Part shown: one piece after another, positions 7,751-17,088 of the stretch
How positions within the stretch are numbered: position 1 is the stretch's first letter
Layout of the letters: each line of letters starts with the position of its first letter
Assembly (NCBI GenBank): GCA_964426895.1
Contig: CAYRSH010000001.1
Location: forward strand, 30,882 to 94,881
Direction of reading: 5' to 3'
DNA length: 64,000 bases
Source of the DNA: Caldipriscus sp964426895
GTDB lineage: Bacteria; Hydrothermota; Hydrothermia; LBFQ01
Notes under the pieces: generated by a model
The model's input: only the letters and a program-made list of their open reading frames with translations
Databases searched by the model: none
Told to the model about the DNA's origin: nothing
Position numbers and translations under genes: made by a program

Positions 7751-9627
7751 GCTTCTATGGTTGGTCCCTCCTCATCCGGTGGGTTTTGTTTGCCGGTGGT
7801 TTGCTGGTAAATCCTTGAAATTATCGTATTCCAAACCTTTTGAAACTCCTCAAACTCTTTCCTCATCTTTCCTTCGTCGTTGCTACTCATAACATCCCTC
7901 AACCTGTCTATACCCTCTTCTATCACCTTCTTTTCGTCTTCCGTTAATTTATCCTCAAATTCTCTTTTCGCCTTTTCAACCTCGTATATGTATGCGTCTA
8001 TTTGATTCCTCAACTCGGCCAACCTCGCCCTCCTCTCATCCTCTTCCCTATACCTCTCCGCTTCTTCAATCATCCTTTGAATCTCCTCTTCCGTTAAGCC
8101 CGTCCTCGCGTGTATCCTTATATCCGCTTTCTTACCGGTAGATTTTTCAACTGCGGATACATGCAGTATTCCGTTTGTATCCAGTTCAAAAGTTACCTCT
8201 ATTTGCGGTACCCCCCTTGGGGCTGGTGGTATTCCCGTAAGGTCAAACCTGCCCAAGAGCCTGTTTTGAGATGCTATTTTCCTTTCACCCTGATAAACCT
8301 CAACCGTTACAACCGTTTGGTTGTCGTATGCCGTGGTGTAAATCTTTGATTTCTTTACGGGTATAGGGGTATTCTTAGGTATTACAACATCAAATATATC
8401 GCCAAGGGTTGCAACTCCTAAGGATAGGGGAACGACATCAACCAGGACTATGTCCTTTTTGTCCCTCATCTCACCTATTGCTATGGAGGCCTGAATGGCC
8501 GCCCCTATGGCCACGACTTCGTCGGGGTTTATCCCCGCATGGGGTTTCTTACCAAAAAATTCTTCAACAACCTTTTGCACCAAAGGCATACGGGTTTGAC
8601 CACCTACCAGTATAATCTCATCTATCTCGTTTCTGGAAAACCCCGCTTCATCAAGGGCTTGCCTCATCAGTTCAACCGTTCTGTTTATTAAGGGTTCGGC
8701 CATGGCTTCCAGTCTTGCCCTCGTTAGAATCCTTTCAAGGTTTAAACCCACTTTTGCTTCGGGGTCAAAGGCTATATATGGCAAGCTTATCAATGTTTCA
8801 CTTTGGAATGAGAGTTCCTTTTTGGCCTTTTCGGCCGCCTCTTTTAACCTCTGCAAGGCTGCGGGGTCCTTAGAAAGGTCTATTTTGGTTTCCTTGTAGA
8901 ATTCCTCTATAAGCCACTCTATTATCTTTTGGTCTATATCGTCCCCACCCAAATGGGTATCCCCATGCGTGGCCTTAACTATAAAGGCACCCTCAACAAG
9001 CGTTAATATTGATATATCAAATGTGCCACCTCCCAAGTCATAAACGGCAACTTTAAGGGATTTATCCGTTTTGTTAAGGCCATAAGCCAAAGCCGCAGCA
9101 GTGGGTTCCGGTAAAATCCTTATAACCTCTTTGAATCCCGCTATTAAACCCGCATCCTTGGTAGCCTGTCTTTGGGGGTCGTTAAAGTAGGCCGGAACGG
9201 TTATTACAGCCTTTTGAACCTCGGTACCCAAAAAGTTTTCGGCCGCCTTTTTTAACTCCGAAAGTATAAAAGCCGATATCTGCTCCGGGGTAAACCTTTT
9301 CTTTAAAGCCGGAATTTCAACCTCTACCCTATCGTTGGGTCCGGACACGACTTTGTACGGAACCCTATCAACATCCCCCGATTGTTTCGCCTCTGTATAT
9401 GTCCTACCCATAAACCTCTTAATTGAGAAAACCGTATTTAAAGGGTTTGTTATTGCTTGCCTTTTTGCCGGGGAACCCACCAATATTTCCCCGTTTTCCT
9501 TAAAGGCAACAACGGATGGGGTTATTCTCTCACCCTGCCTATTAGGTATAACAATCGGTTCCCCACCTTCAACCATCGCGACTACGGAGTTTGTAGTACC
9601 CAAATCTATCCCTATGACCTTCTCCAT
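7747..9627 (-). CDS. dnaK: molecular chaperone DnaK (Hsp70)
   Basis: 626 aa, normal length. The ATPase domain begins MEKVIGIDLGTTNSVVAMVE. Further signatures are VYDLGGGTFDISIL and the ILVGGQTRMPLVQKVV adenosine region, followed by the substrate-binding domain with SLGVATLGD and a C-terminal lid ending GPTIEA. The ATG at 9627 is chosen over one 36 nt upstream because the family starts here and the -10 (TAAAAT) lies 8 nt before it. No grpE, dnaJ or HrcA/CIRCE site is adjacent. Confidence 0.97.
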   Translation of the reverse strand: MEKVIGIDLGTTNSVVAMVEGGEPIVIPNRQGERITPSVVAFKENGEILVGSPAKRQAITNPLNTVFSIKRFMGRTYTEAKQSGDVDRVPYKVVSGPNDRVEVEIPALKKRFTPEQISAFILSELKKAAENFLGTEVQKAVITVPAYFNDPQRQATKDAGLIAGFKEVIRILPEPTAAALAYGLNKTDKSLKVAVYDLGGGTFDISILTLVEGAFIVKATHGDTHLGGDDIDQKIIEWLIEEFYKETKIDLSKDPAALQRLKEAAEKAKKELSFQSETLISLPYIAFDPEAKVGLNLERILTRARLEAMAEPLINRTVELMRQALDEAGFSRNEIDEIILVGGQTRMPLVQKVVEEFFGKKPHAGINPDEVVAIGAAIQASIAIGEMRDKKDIVLVDVVPLSLGVATLGDIFDVVIPKNTPIPVKKSKIYTTAYDNQTVVTVEVYQGERKIASQNRLLGRFDLTGIPPAPRGVPQIEVTFELDTNGILHVSAVEKSTGKKADIRIHARTGLTEEEIQRMIEEAERYREEDERRARLAELRNQIDAYIYEVEKAKREFEDKLTEDEKKVIEEGIDRLRDVMSSNDEGKMRKEFEEFQKVWNTIISRIYQQTTGKQNPPDEEGPTIEA

Positions 9628-9635
9628 AACCGGAA

Positions 9636-9641
9636 ATTTTA
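9636..9641 (-). promoter_or_regulatory. -10 element of dnaK
   Basis: TAAAAT on the minus strand, preceded by TTTCAACCT and 8 nt from the dnaK ATG. The same TTTCAACCTTAAAAT string recurs at the 46629 gene. Confidence 0.7.
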
Positions 9642-9665
9642 AGGTTGAAAGTTTTTTTCCCACCT

Positions 9666-9671
9666 TATAAT
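9666..9671 (+). promoter_or_regulatory. -10 element of the 9681 gene
   Basis: TATAAT preceded by CCCACCT, 9 nt before ATG. It faces the dnaK promoter across 24 bp. Confidence 0.7.
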
Positions 9672-9680
9672 TTCATACCT

Positions 9681-10370
9681 ATGATACGGGTATTGGGGTG
9701 GATATTGCTTATAGGTTTATATTTGCTTTCTTTGTTTTTCAAATTTTCCGTAAATCCCCTTGCGCTATACGGCATAGGTTTCTTGGCAATTTATGTTTCC
9801 ATAGTTTGGTTTTTAAAGGGATATGTTGAACTCGGCCTTGACAATGTGCGCGGTCAGTTTTATGTGATTATGAGCATAGCATTTTTATCAACGGGTTTAT
9901 CCTTCTTCTTCGCAAAACTTACGGATGTTTTTACCTTCGAATTAATGGGGGTAATACTTCTAATAATCGCCAGATTCTTTTTCTTTGCGGGCAATTTTAG
10001 GTATATATGGTTCTTCCAGAGTTCCGGGTATTATCTTACATTTACAAGGCTGATAATAGTTTTGATTGTATTTTCCGTTCTCTTTGCGGCTACATTTTAC
10101 ATACCCAACATCGTAGATATATTCAAAAATATGTCCCCTTATATTCTTTTAATAATCCTTGATTGGGGGATGGTGCTTATAGTCGTTTATAACCTCTTAC
10201 TCCTTTGGGGGACGGAAATAGGAAAAAAATGGGCCATTGGGGCGTTTGTTGTGAGCTTTTTCCTGTTTGGGGATGCCACATTCATAGCACAAATTAACGC
10301 AATATACCCTTATGTTTTATGGGCAACAGCCAAAACCCTGATGGGCTTAATAGCCCTTCTCAGAGGATGA
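9681..10370 (+). CDS. multi-pass membrane protein of unknown function
   Basis: 229 aa, almost entirely hydrophobic, with about seven predicted transmembrane helices (for example residues 4-20, 26-44, 60-78 and 84-102) and short loops. The length and helix count resemble the seven-helix sensor modules of some histidine kinases, but no cytoplasmic domain follows. The start is the ATG 9 nt after the TATAAT at 9666; an in-frame ATG at 9645 lies upstream of that promoter and is rejected. The last 24 nt overlap hflX tail-to-tail. Confidence 0.65.
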   Translation: MIRVLGWILLIGLYLLSLFFKFSVNPLALYGIGFLAIYVSIVWFLKGYVELGLDNVRGQFYVIMSIAFLSTGLSFFFAKLTDVFTFELMGVILLIIARFFFFAGNFRYIWFFQSSGYYLTFTRLIIVLIVFSVLFAATFYIPNIVDIFKNMSPYILLIILDWGMVLIVVYNLLLLWGTEIGKKWAIGAFVVSFFLFGDATFIAQINAIYPYVLWATAKTLMGLIALLRG

Positions 10371-11438
10371 GTTCATCCTTTGCCAAATTTTTTCCTTTAA
10401 ATTATCAAGGTTCTCCCCGGTTTTGGCGCTTATGAAAACGGAGTTATCTTCATCAAACCTTTCTTTTAGCCTTTCCAAAGATTCTTTGGAGGGTAATAGG
10501 TCTATTTTGTTAAAAACATATATTTTTGGTTTTTCCCCGGCACCTATCGCCTTTAAGGTTTCCTCCACAACTCTCAAATCTTCCTCAAATTGCGGTTTAG
10601 ATACATCCACTACAACCAATAACAAATCCGCCTCGTTCGCCACGGATAGTGTGGATCTAAAAGCCGCTATTAATTGTGGGGGTAGATCGGATATAAAACC
10701 CACGGTATCATAAACCAAAACGGTTTTACCTTTTAAATACATCCCCCTCGTAAATGTATCAAGTGTTGTAAATAAACTCGGGCTTTCCTTTAAATTTGAT
10801 TTTGTTAAGGCGTTAAGCAATGTCGTTTTTCCGGCACTGGTATACCCCACAAGGGCAACCCTGAAAAAGTCTTTATGCCTTTTTGTCCTCTCCCTTCTCG
10901 CCCTATCTATATCCTTTAACTTCCCCTTTAATATACTTATCCTGTGTAAGATCCTCCTCCTATCTATTTCCAACTTTGTCTCACCCGGCCCCCTTGTCCC
11001 GATTCCCCCACCCAACCTTGAAAAATATCCGGGTGCCACCCTTAGTTTTGCCAACCTGTTTTGCAATTGGGCGAGTTCAACCTGAATTTTGGCCTCGGCG
11101 CTTCTGGCGTGCTGGGCAAATATATCAAGAACTATATCAACCTTATCCAAAACCTTACAGGGTATAATATTTGTTAAATTCCTCAACTGTGCCGGTGAAA
11201 GTTTGGTATCAAAAACAACCATATCTATTCTTAGTTTTTGAACGAGTTCCGCTATCTCCTTGGTTTTCCCCTTGCCTATGTAATAAGCCGGATCCGGCTT
11301 TAACCTCTTTTGTATTATCACATCAATGACTTCACCCCCGGCCGTTTTTACGAGTTCTTTGAGTTCTTCAAGCCTCAGAAAGACCTTTTCACCCTCACCT
11401 GGTCTGAGAATACCAACAAGTATAGCCTTTTCCTTCAT
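10347..11438 (-). CDS. hflX: GTPase HflX
   Basis: 363 aa. HflX binds stalled 50S/70S ribosomes and splits them under stress. The N-terminal HflX domain contains GGGIGTRGPGETKLEIDRRR near residues 143-162. The G domain follows with G1 GYTSAGKTTLLNA (198-210), G3 DTVGF, G4 NKID and G5-like SAKTG. It overlaps the upstream kinase gene by 4 nt (translational coupling) and the convergent 9681 gene by 24 nt. Confidence 0.95.
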   Translation of the reverse strand: MKEKAILVGILRPGEGEKVFLRLEELKELVKTAGGEVIDVIIQKRLKPDPAYYIGKGKTKEIAELVQKLRIDMVVFDTKLSPAQLRNLTNIIPCKVLDKVDIVLDIFAQHARSAEAKIQVELAQLQNRLAKLRVAPGYFSRLGGGIGTRGPGETKLEIDRRRILHRISILKGKLKDIDRARRERTKRHKDFFRVALVGYTSAGKTTLLNALTKSNLKESPSLFTTLDTFTRGMYLKGKTVLVYDTVGFISDLPPQLIAAFRSTLSVANEADLLLVVVDVSKPQFEEDLRVVEETLKAIGAGEKPKIYVFNKIDLLPSKESLERLKERFDEDNSVFISAKTGENLDNLKEKIWQRMNSSSEKGY

Positions 11439-12703
11439 CTACCCAGGCCAAAAATACGAAAGGAAGTTTTCTTCGTTTTTTCCCCTTTCATCTCACCTTC
11501 AACGGGTATTACAAGTATCGGGACCTTTAAGGGTTCTTTGAATATGTTCATACCCCCATAATAAACGACAATTTCTATCTCATATGTCCCATATATTTCT
11601 TGGGTTGTAATGAGGTTCCAAGAAATTTCACAGGGTGAGGAGAAGTTTTGATATGGGGGCGACGATAACGACATAAAATTGGGTACATTTATTTCAACCC
11701 TTCCCTCCCCTTCACCCGAAAAGATCAATTTTAACTCAAAGGGTTCGTTTTTCTTGACCACACTCTTACATTCTAAACCCTCCAAATTAAAGGGTATTCC
11801 CTCCCTAACCTCAATTTTCCTTTTTAAAACCCCCTCGGGTCTCCTCTCCTCAAACTCCACCATAACAAACCTTCCCAAAACCTTCTTCGAAAACCTCCTT
11901 AATTCTTCCAACATCTCTTCGGCGGATTGGAACCTCTCGGAAGGGTCCGGAGATAATGCTTTAAGGATTAACCTTTCAATTTCTGGGGGTATATCCGGGT
12001 TCATAGTCCTCGGAGGTTTTACGCCGATGCCGGATAGTTTTTGGTAATATATCTGTTTAATATCGCCTTCAAAAGGGGGTTTTTTGGTTAGCATGTGGTA
12101 CAATAATGCCCCTACTGAATAAATATCCGACCTCTCATCCGCCAATTCAAACGATTTTATCTGTTCGGGGGCTGTATAATGTGGTGGGGGTATAAAGGCG
12201 GTTCTTTTAAACTTCATAGCGGCCTTGGCCGCTATTTCCGCCATGCCAAAATCTACGAGTACCACATTATCCGTTTCGTTAAACCTTACATTTGAAGGCC
12301 TTATATCCTTATGTATCAAACCGTTTGAATGGGCGTACTTTAAAGCATCCAATATGTCCATGGTTATACCTACGGCATCTTCAAAGGAAATTTCTTCTAT
12401 TACATCATCCAAACCTTTTGGAAGGAAATCCATTACGAAGAATATATATACCCCGTCTTTGTCAATGTCGTGAACCCAAGATATATGGGGATGCTCCTCC
12501 AAGGATGCTATGTTTCTTATCATCTGAACCACAAACCTTGTAAATTCCAAATCCGACGCAATTTCCGGTATTAAAACCTTTAAAGCCACATCCTTTGATA
12601 GTCTTGTATGTCTCGCCTTATAAACTTCAAATATCAATCCCTTACCTATGAATTCCTGAACCTCATATTTACGGGAAAGGACAAATCCCTTCTGTAAAGG
12701 CAT
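11435..12703 (-). CDS. Hanks-type serine/threonine protein kinase with unknown C-terminal beta domain
   Basis: 422 aa. Kinase domain ~12-275: VALK Lys42, HKDIRPSN with catalytic Asp133 and Asn138, DFG Asp151 and TAPEQ. The glycine loop is degenerate (GKGLIFEVYKAR), and Arg replaces the usual Lys after the catalytic Asp. Residues ~285-422 are predicted beta-rich with no PASTA repeats and no obvious transmembrane helix. The start is the ATG 9 nt after the TATAAT; a longer reading frame to 12739 would span that promoter. It forms an operon with hflX, so a link to ribosome or stress control is possible but inferred. Confidence 0.88.
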   Translation of the reverse strand: MPLQKGFVLSRKYEVQEFIGKGLIFEVYKARHTRLSKDVALKVLIPEIASDLEFTRFVVQMIRNIASLEEHPHISWVHDIDKDGVYIFFVMDFLPKGLDDVIEEISFEDAVGITMDILDALKYAHSNGLIHKDIRPSNVRFNETDNVVLVDFGMAEIAAKAAMKFKRTAFIPPPHYTAPEQIKSFELADERSDIYSVGALLYHMLTKKPPFEGDIKQIYYQKLSGIGVKPPRTMNPDIPPEIERLILKALSPDPSERFQSAEEMLEELRRFSKKVLGRFVMVEFEERRPEGVLKRKIEVREGIPFNLEGLECKSVVKKNEPFELKLIFSGEGEGRVEINVPNFMSLSSPPYQNFSSPCEISWNLITTQEIYGTYEIEIVVYYGGMNIFKEPLKVPILVIPVEGEMKGEKTKKTSFRIFGLGR

Positions 12704-12712
12704 CCACTTGAT

Positions 12713-12718
12713 ATTATA
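12713..12718 (-). promoter_or_regulatory. -10 element of the kinase/hflX operon
   Basis: TATAAT preceded by ACAACCT, 9 nt before the ATG at 12703. It decides the kinase start codon. Confidence 0.75.
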
Positions 12719-12758
12719 AGGTTGTTGTCCGCCTTCCACATATTAAAAATAACAGCCT

Positions 12759-12764
12759 TAGAAT
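12759..12764 (+). promoter_or_regulatory. -10 element of the 12774 operon
   Basis: TAGAAT preceded by CAGCCT, 9 nt before ATG. Confidence 0.65.
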
Positions 12765-12773
12765 TAAAGGTGT

Positions 12774-14537
12774 ATGTTATGGGTATTTATAGGGCAAAAC
12801 TTAATACCCACGGTTATAGAGGATTATAAAAGGCCTTTGCCGGACGCTTATTCCAACGATTACGGGGAAGTGATCGCCAGGGCGGAAAGGTATTACTATT
12901 CGGGTAATTACGAAAGGGCCAAGAGTATATACGAAGACCTTATAAGAAATACCAATGTTCCGGATTACATAACCATAGGGTTTATAGGCAACGGGTGGTG
13001 TTTAATACATTTGGGGAGGTATTCCGAAGCCATAGATACCCTTAAAAAAGCCGAAATAAGGGGTGCGAGGAACCCGAAGTTCATAATACCCGTATATATG
13101 GGTTTAGGTGTGGCGTATTATAACAAGCGTAGGTATTTAGACGCTTATAGGTACTTCTCCAAAGTGGCATTCCAATACCCCGAATGGAGGGAGGTTTATA
13201 AGGATGCCCTTTACTTTGGGGCATTAGCGGCATATATGAACGCATCTTATAGCGAAGTCATATCCTTAGTTGATACGATGGAAAAGAGGTTTCCGGGGGA
13301 TAATAAGACCTTAGAGGCCCAAATCCTAAAAGTTTTTGCATATCGCAAAAATGGTGAGTTGTTTAAGGCTATACAAACATTAAAAGATGTTATAAACAAG
13401 GGCCATCCCAATAAACCCAAGTTGGAAATTATACTGGCCGAATGGTATGCGGAAAACGGAAACTACGATTCCGCGATAGTTCAATACGAAAAAGCCCTTT
13501 CAAACTATCCGCTCTTGAAGGATACCATATTATCCTCCCTCGCTTATACTGAAAGTAAATACGGCGATGCCATAGCGGCCAATAAAAATATAAATGTTAC
13601 AAACCCCTTGGTTGGGGAGGTTTTGTTCTATAATCCCGGGATGAAGGCTTTTAATTCCGGGCAAATGACAAAAGCCCAAGCGAGATTTGAAAGGTTTATA
13701 GAGTTTTTCCCCGATGATCCGAGGTCCGCAAAGATTACCGCTTATATGGGGCAACTGCTTTTCCAGAGTGGTAGTTTCCAAAAGGCTGTTGAAAAACTTG
13801 AATATTACATACAAAAATACCCCAACGGCGAGGATATGCCCGCGGTTCTTGAACTACTCGGTAAGGCCAAATACAAGTTGGGAGATTATAAAGGTGCGGC
13901 GGAGGCTTGGGATAGGTTCCTTTTGGAATACCCGGGGCACCAATCCGCTGAAAATGTTAAGAAACTTTTACAAGCCTTGGTTTCGGAGCATCCAGAAGTT
14001 GCCCAATATTTGAGATCTGGAGTCGGAGCGGAGGCGGTTTTCAACAACGCCCTTGCGTTATACAATCAGGGTGCATATCCAAAGGCCGCAAAAATGTTTG
14101 AAGATTTCCTAAAATACTTCCCCGAAGACCCAAGGGCTTCAAAGGCCATGTTCAGCATAGGATACATAGCATACATATCAAAGGATTACGATAAGGCGAT
14201 AAACTACTTCTCCCAATATGTTCAAAAGTATCCAAACGGGGAAGACATAGAAAATGTTTTATACCTTTACGGATTGGCCCTATACGCCAAAAACGATTAC
14301 GAAAACGCCCTAAGCGTTTTGCAAAAATTCGTTGAGAGTTTTCCATCTTCCGATAAGGTGGGAGATGCATATAAGTTTATCGGACTTATATACTATAAGA
14401 GATATGAGCAAGGGGATGGTTCGGCCAAGGAGCAGGTGATATACAACTTTAAAATGGCCGCACAGGCTTACAGAAAACGGGGTAAAACGAAAGAAGCGCA
14501 ACAATTGGAAGATATAATTAAACAACTCGGTGGATAA
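12774..14537 (+). CDS. exported tetratricopeptide-repeat protein (YbgF/BamD-like repeats)
   Basis: 587 aa. After a short hydrophobic start (MLWVFIG) the protein is a run of about 14 TPR units. Clear ones include YYYSGNYERAKSIYEDLI, NALALYNQGAYPKAAKMF and GYIAYISKDYDKAINYFSQY, often followed by YPNGED or FPEDPRS linkers as in outer-membrane-assembly TPR proteins. It probably acts as a periplasmic scaffold. It is first in a plus-strand operon with the secreted 14540 protein (2-nt gap) and the CCA-adding enzyme. Confidence 0.82.
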   Translation: MLWVFIGQNLIPTVIEDYKRPLPDAYSNDYGEVIARAERYYYSGNYERAKSIYEDLIRNTNVPDYITIGFIGNGWCLIHLGRYSEAIDTLKKAEIRGARNPKFIIPVYMGLGVAYYNKRRYLDAYRYFSKVAFQYPEWREVYKDALYFGALAAYMNASYSEVISLVDTMEKRFPGDNKTLEAQILKVFAYRKNGELFKAIQTLKDVINKGHPNKPKLEIILAEWYAENGNYDSAIVQYEKALSNYPLLKDTILSSLAYTESKYGDAIAANKNINVTNPLVGEVLFYNPGMKAFNSGQMTKAQARFERFIEFFPDDPRSAKITAYMGQLLFQSGSFQKAVEKLEYYIQKYPNGEDMPAVLELLGKAKYKLGDYKGAAEAWDRFLLEYPGHQSAENVKKLLQALVSEHPEVAQYLRSGVGAEAVFNNALALYNQGAYPKAAKMFEDFLKYFPEDPRASKAMFSIGYIAYISKDYDKAINYFSQYVQKYPNGEDIENVLYLYGLALYAKNDYENALSVLQKFVESFPSSDKVGDAYKFIGLIYYKRYEQGDGSAKEQVIYNFKMAAQAYRKRGKTKEAQQLEDIIKQLGG

Positions 14538-14539
14538 AA

Positions 14540-15715
14540 ATGTTGGTGTTGTTATCTTTTAGTATAAATTCCGTTGCCAGCATAGATATAGATGGTGATG
14601 GCGATTCCGAAATCTTTGTGGGAACGGATAGTGGTCTGTTTATGTACGATAACCTTATATCCGAAAATCCCATAAGTACCCCTATAAAATCCAAGGTTAA
14701 ACATATATCATATAATCCCGAAGGTTTTAACCTCATAATTACAACGGATAACCCATCAAATCCCATAACCATTTTGAAATTGCCTTCCTTAAAGGACTCT
14801 TCCCTGCCGATAACCGGAAACTATAAAAAGGTCTTTTACTTTAAGGGGTCTTATTATTTACTTTCGGATGTGGGATTGTTTAAATATTATAACGATAGTA
14901 TAACCCTTTTCATGGAAGGCGTGAAGGATATAACGATATGCGGGTTGAACGGAAGGAGAAGCATGTTTATACTATCGGATGATAGGATTACGATCTTAGG
15001 GGATAGGGAATTTGTATTAAAAGGGGGCGGAGACTATATAATTTGCGGTGATACAACCGTTATAACATCCAAGGGTTATATAACCTTTAACGGCAAAGGA
15101 TATGAATTCTTTGAAGGTGGGGAAAGCAAAGGTAAAGTTTTTTCCCTTTCCACCCAAAGCAATAACTTTATCTCTTTGGCAATTTATATGGATAGGGTGT
15201 ATGTGATATTCGGAAAGGATAAAATAAACAGGCAACCCCTTAACAAACCCTTTTTCTCATATTCTCACCCCTTCATCCTGCATTTTAACGGTATAAGCCT
15301 ATTCGCTGCGGATTTGAACCTATACAATGCGGTATCTTTTGGCATATTGCCGGTGAATACGGGTTCGTATCTTGTGGAATTTAACAACCAAGAAGTTGAG
15401 GTTCTCGTGAGCGATTACGGTAATTATAGAATCCGTGATATATTTTCGGATGATGGCGCTTTAACCGTTTCTTATGGAAGGGGTAATGTGGAGATTATGT
15501 TAAACATCTCCGAGCCCTCACGCGTAGAGGTTTATATCATAAGCCTTACGGGTAAGGTATTAAAAACCCTTTATAAGGGGTTTAAAAACAAATCCTTCAA
15601 GATATATTGGGATGGCTATACGGATCAGGGTATAGAGGTTAAAAACGGTGTGTATTTTGTTAAGGCTTTGATAAACGGAAGGGTTTTTGTGAAAAGGGTG
15701 GTATGGTTGAAATAA
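14540..15715 (+). CDS. secreted protein with FlgD-like C-terminal domain
   Basis: 391 aa. Short hydrophobic start MLVLLSFSINSVAS, then an FG-GAP-like calcium motif (DIDGDGDSEIFVG) and beta-rich repeats that look like a partial propeller. The C-terminal ~80 residues match FlgD-type Ig domains: RVEVYIISLTGKVLKTLY, then IYWDGYTDQGIEVKNGVY and FVKRVVWL at the end. In related phyla this domain acts as the anchor or sorting tail of secreted proteins. The specific function is unknown. It overlaps the next gene by 13 nt. Confidence 0.75.
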   Translation: MLVLLSFSINSVASIDIDGDGDSEIFVGTDSGLFMYDNLISENPISTPIKSKVKHISYNPEGFNLIITTDNPSNPITILKLPSLKDSSLPITGNYKKVFYFKGSYYLLSDVGLFKYYNDSITLFMEGVKDITICGLNGRRSMFILSDDRITILGDREFVLKGGGDYIICGDTTVITSKGYITFNGKGYEFFEGGESKGKVFSLSTQSNNFISLAIYMDRVYVIFGKDKINRQPLNKPFFSYSHPFILHFNGISLFAADLNLYNAVSFGILPVNTGSYLVEFNNQEVEVLVSDYGNYRIRDIFSDDGALTVSYGRGNVEIMLNISEPSRVEVYIISLTGKVLKTLYKGFKNKSFKIYWDGYTDQGIEVKNGVYFVKALINGRVFVKRVVWLK

Positions 15716-17088
15716 TAAGGGGTTTGGTTAGGTATAAACCTTGGTATAAACTTCTGCCTAAGGGTTCTTATCTTGTCGGTGGGGCCATAAGGGATATAAT
15801 ATTGGGTAAAGTACCAACGGATTGGGATGTAGCCGTATGGAATCCGGAAGAGGTGGGAAAGGGCATAGCTAGGGAATTAAAGGGTATGTTAATACCTTTG
15901 GACGAATGGTTTGGTATTTTTAGGGTTGTTTTGGAGGATGAACAGATAGACCTTACCCCTATAAGCGGAACAATATACGACGATTTGTATAAAAGGGATT
16001 TCACAATAAATTCCATAGCAATTTCTTTGGATAATTGGGAAATTATAGACATCTTTGGTGGTTTAAAGGATTTACAGAGCGGGATAATAAGGATAACACT
16101 TCCGGAAAACTTAGAGGAAGACCCGTTGCGTATGCTTAGGGCTTTTAGGTTCTCGGCGGAATTGGGTTTTGAAATTGAGGGTAGAACATTCTTTGAAATT
16201 TCCTCCCGTTCCCACCTCATAACAAAGGTTTCGCCCGAAAGGATAACCTATGAACTCACAAAAATACTATCTTCGGAAAACTTTTACAAACAGTTATCCT
16301 CTATGGCCGAAAGTGGAATTTTATTCAAAATTTTCCCAGAACTTGAAGAGTTAAAAAAGCCTTTGAAGGGTTTGGATGTGGATGTTTGGTCTCATACATT
16401 GTTGGCATTAAAGAGGTTAGAGGTAGCCTTAAAAACCCTTGAAGACGGGCCTTTTGTATATTACCTGCACAGGATGGAGGCCATAAGAAACGATAAGGGT
16501 AGGTTTATTATCGTTATGGGGACGATGTTCCACGATGTTGGAAAACCCGCAACATACAAATACGAAAACGGCGAAATAAGTTTTCACGGACACGATCACA
16601 TAGGTTCAAAAATCGTTAATTCCATAGGTAAAAGGTTGAGAATGTCTAAGGAGATTTATAAAGCCATATCCTTAATAGTTGCGGAACATATGCACCCGCA
16701 CCTATTGGCAACGCCGGATGTGACGAGAAGGGCATTATACCGTTATCATAAAAGAACGGGTGAATGGGCGTTTCCTATAATCCTCGTGGCCTATGTTGAT
16801 GCGTTGGCTACCCCCCTTAGAGCCGAGGGTGTGGCCGGCCAGTTGCGATTGGCCAAAAAATTGGAGGATTTCCTTAAACAACAGGAAGCTGAGGCAAACA
16901 AACCACCCCGTTTGATCACGGGATATGACCTTATGGAAAGGGGTTTAAAACCCGGACCGATTTACAAGAAAATCCTTCAAGAAATGGAGGAGTTGAGGGC
17001 AGAGGGTGCGGTTAAAACCCGTGAAGAAGCCCTAAAAATTTTGGATGACATTATTAAAAAGTATTCCGATGGGAATAAGAATTCTTAA
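15703..17088 (+). CDS. cca: CCA-adding enzyme / poly(A) polymerase family nucleotidyltransferase with HD domain
   Basis: 461 aa. Class II tRNA nucleotidyltransferase that builds or repairs the 3' CCA. Head domain: LVGGAIRDIILG (GG at 26-27, RD at 30-31) and metal-binding Asp40 and Asp42 in TDWDV. Neck: EEDPLRMLRAFRFSAELGF and SPERITYELTKIL. A C-terminal HD phosphohydrolase domain has MFHDVGKP near residue 275. The enzyme is needed here because neither tRNA gene in the window encodes CCA. It overlaps hprK tail-to-tail in the 4-nt palindrome TTAA, which supplies both stops. Confidence 0.93.
   Translation: MVEIIRGLVRYKPWYKLLPKGSYLVGGAIRDIILGKVPTDWDVAVWNPEEVGKGIARELKGMLIPLDEWFGIFRVVLEDEQIDLTPISGTIYDDLYKRDFTINSIAISLDNWEIIDIFGGLKDLQSGIIRITLPENLEEDPLRMLRAFRFSAELGFEIEGRTFFEISSRSHLITKVSPERITYELTKILSSENFYKQLSSMAESGILFKIFPELEELKKPLKGLDVDVWSHTLLALKRLEVALKTLEDGPFVYYLHRMEAIRNDKGRFIIVMGTMFHDVGKPATYKYENGEISFHGHDHIGSKIVNSIGKRLRMSKEIYKAISLIVAEHMHPHLLATPDVTRRALYRYHKRTGEWAFPIILVAYVDALATPLRAEGVAGQLRLAKKLEDFLKQQEAEANKPPRLITGYDLMERGLKPGPIYKKILQEMEELRAEGAVKTREEALKILDDIIKKYSDGNKNS

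Noticed and set aside
7747..9627. Plus-strand frames antisense to dnaK (for example 8409-8615)
   Set aside because: They are shadows of a strongly conserved gene with no plausible protein features.
9645..9680. Upstream ATG for the 9681 membrane protein
   Set aside because: It precedes the TATAAT at 9666, and the extension (MKVFFPPYNFIP) adds nothing to the first helix.
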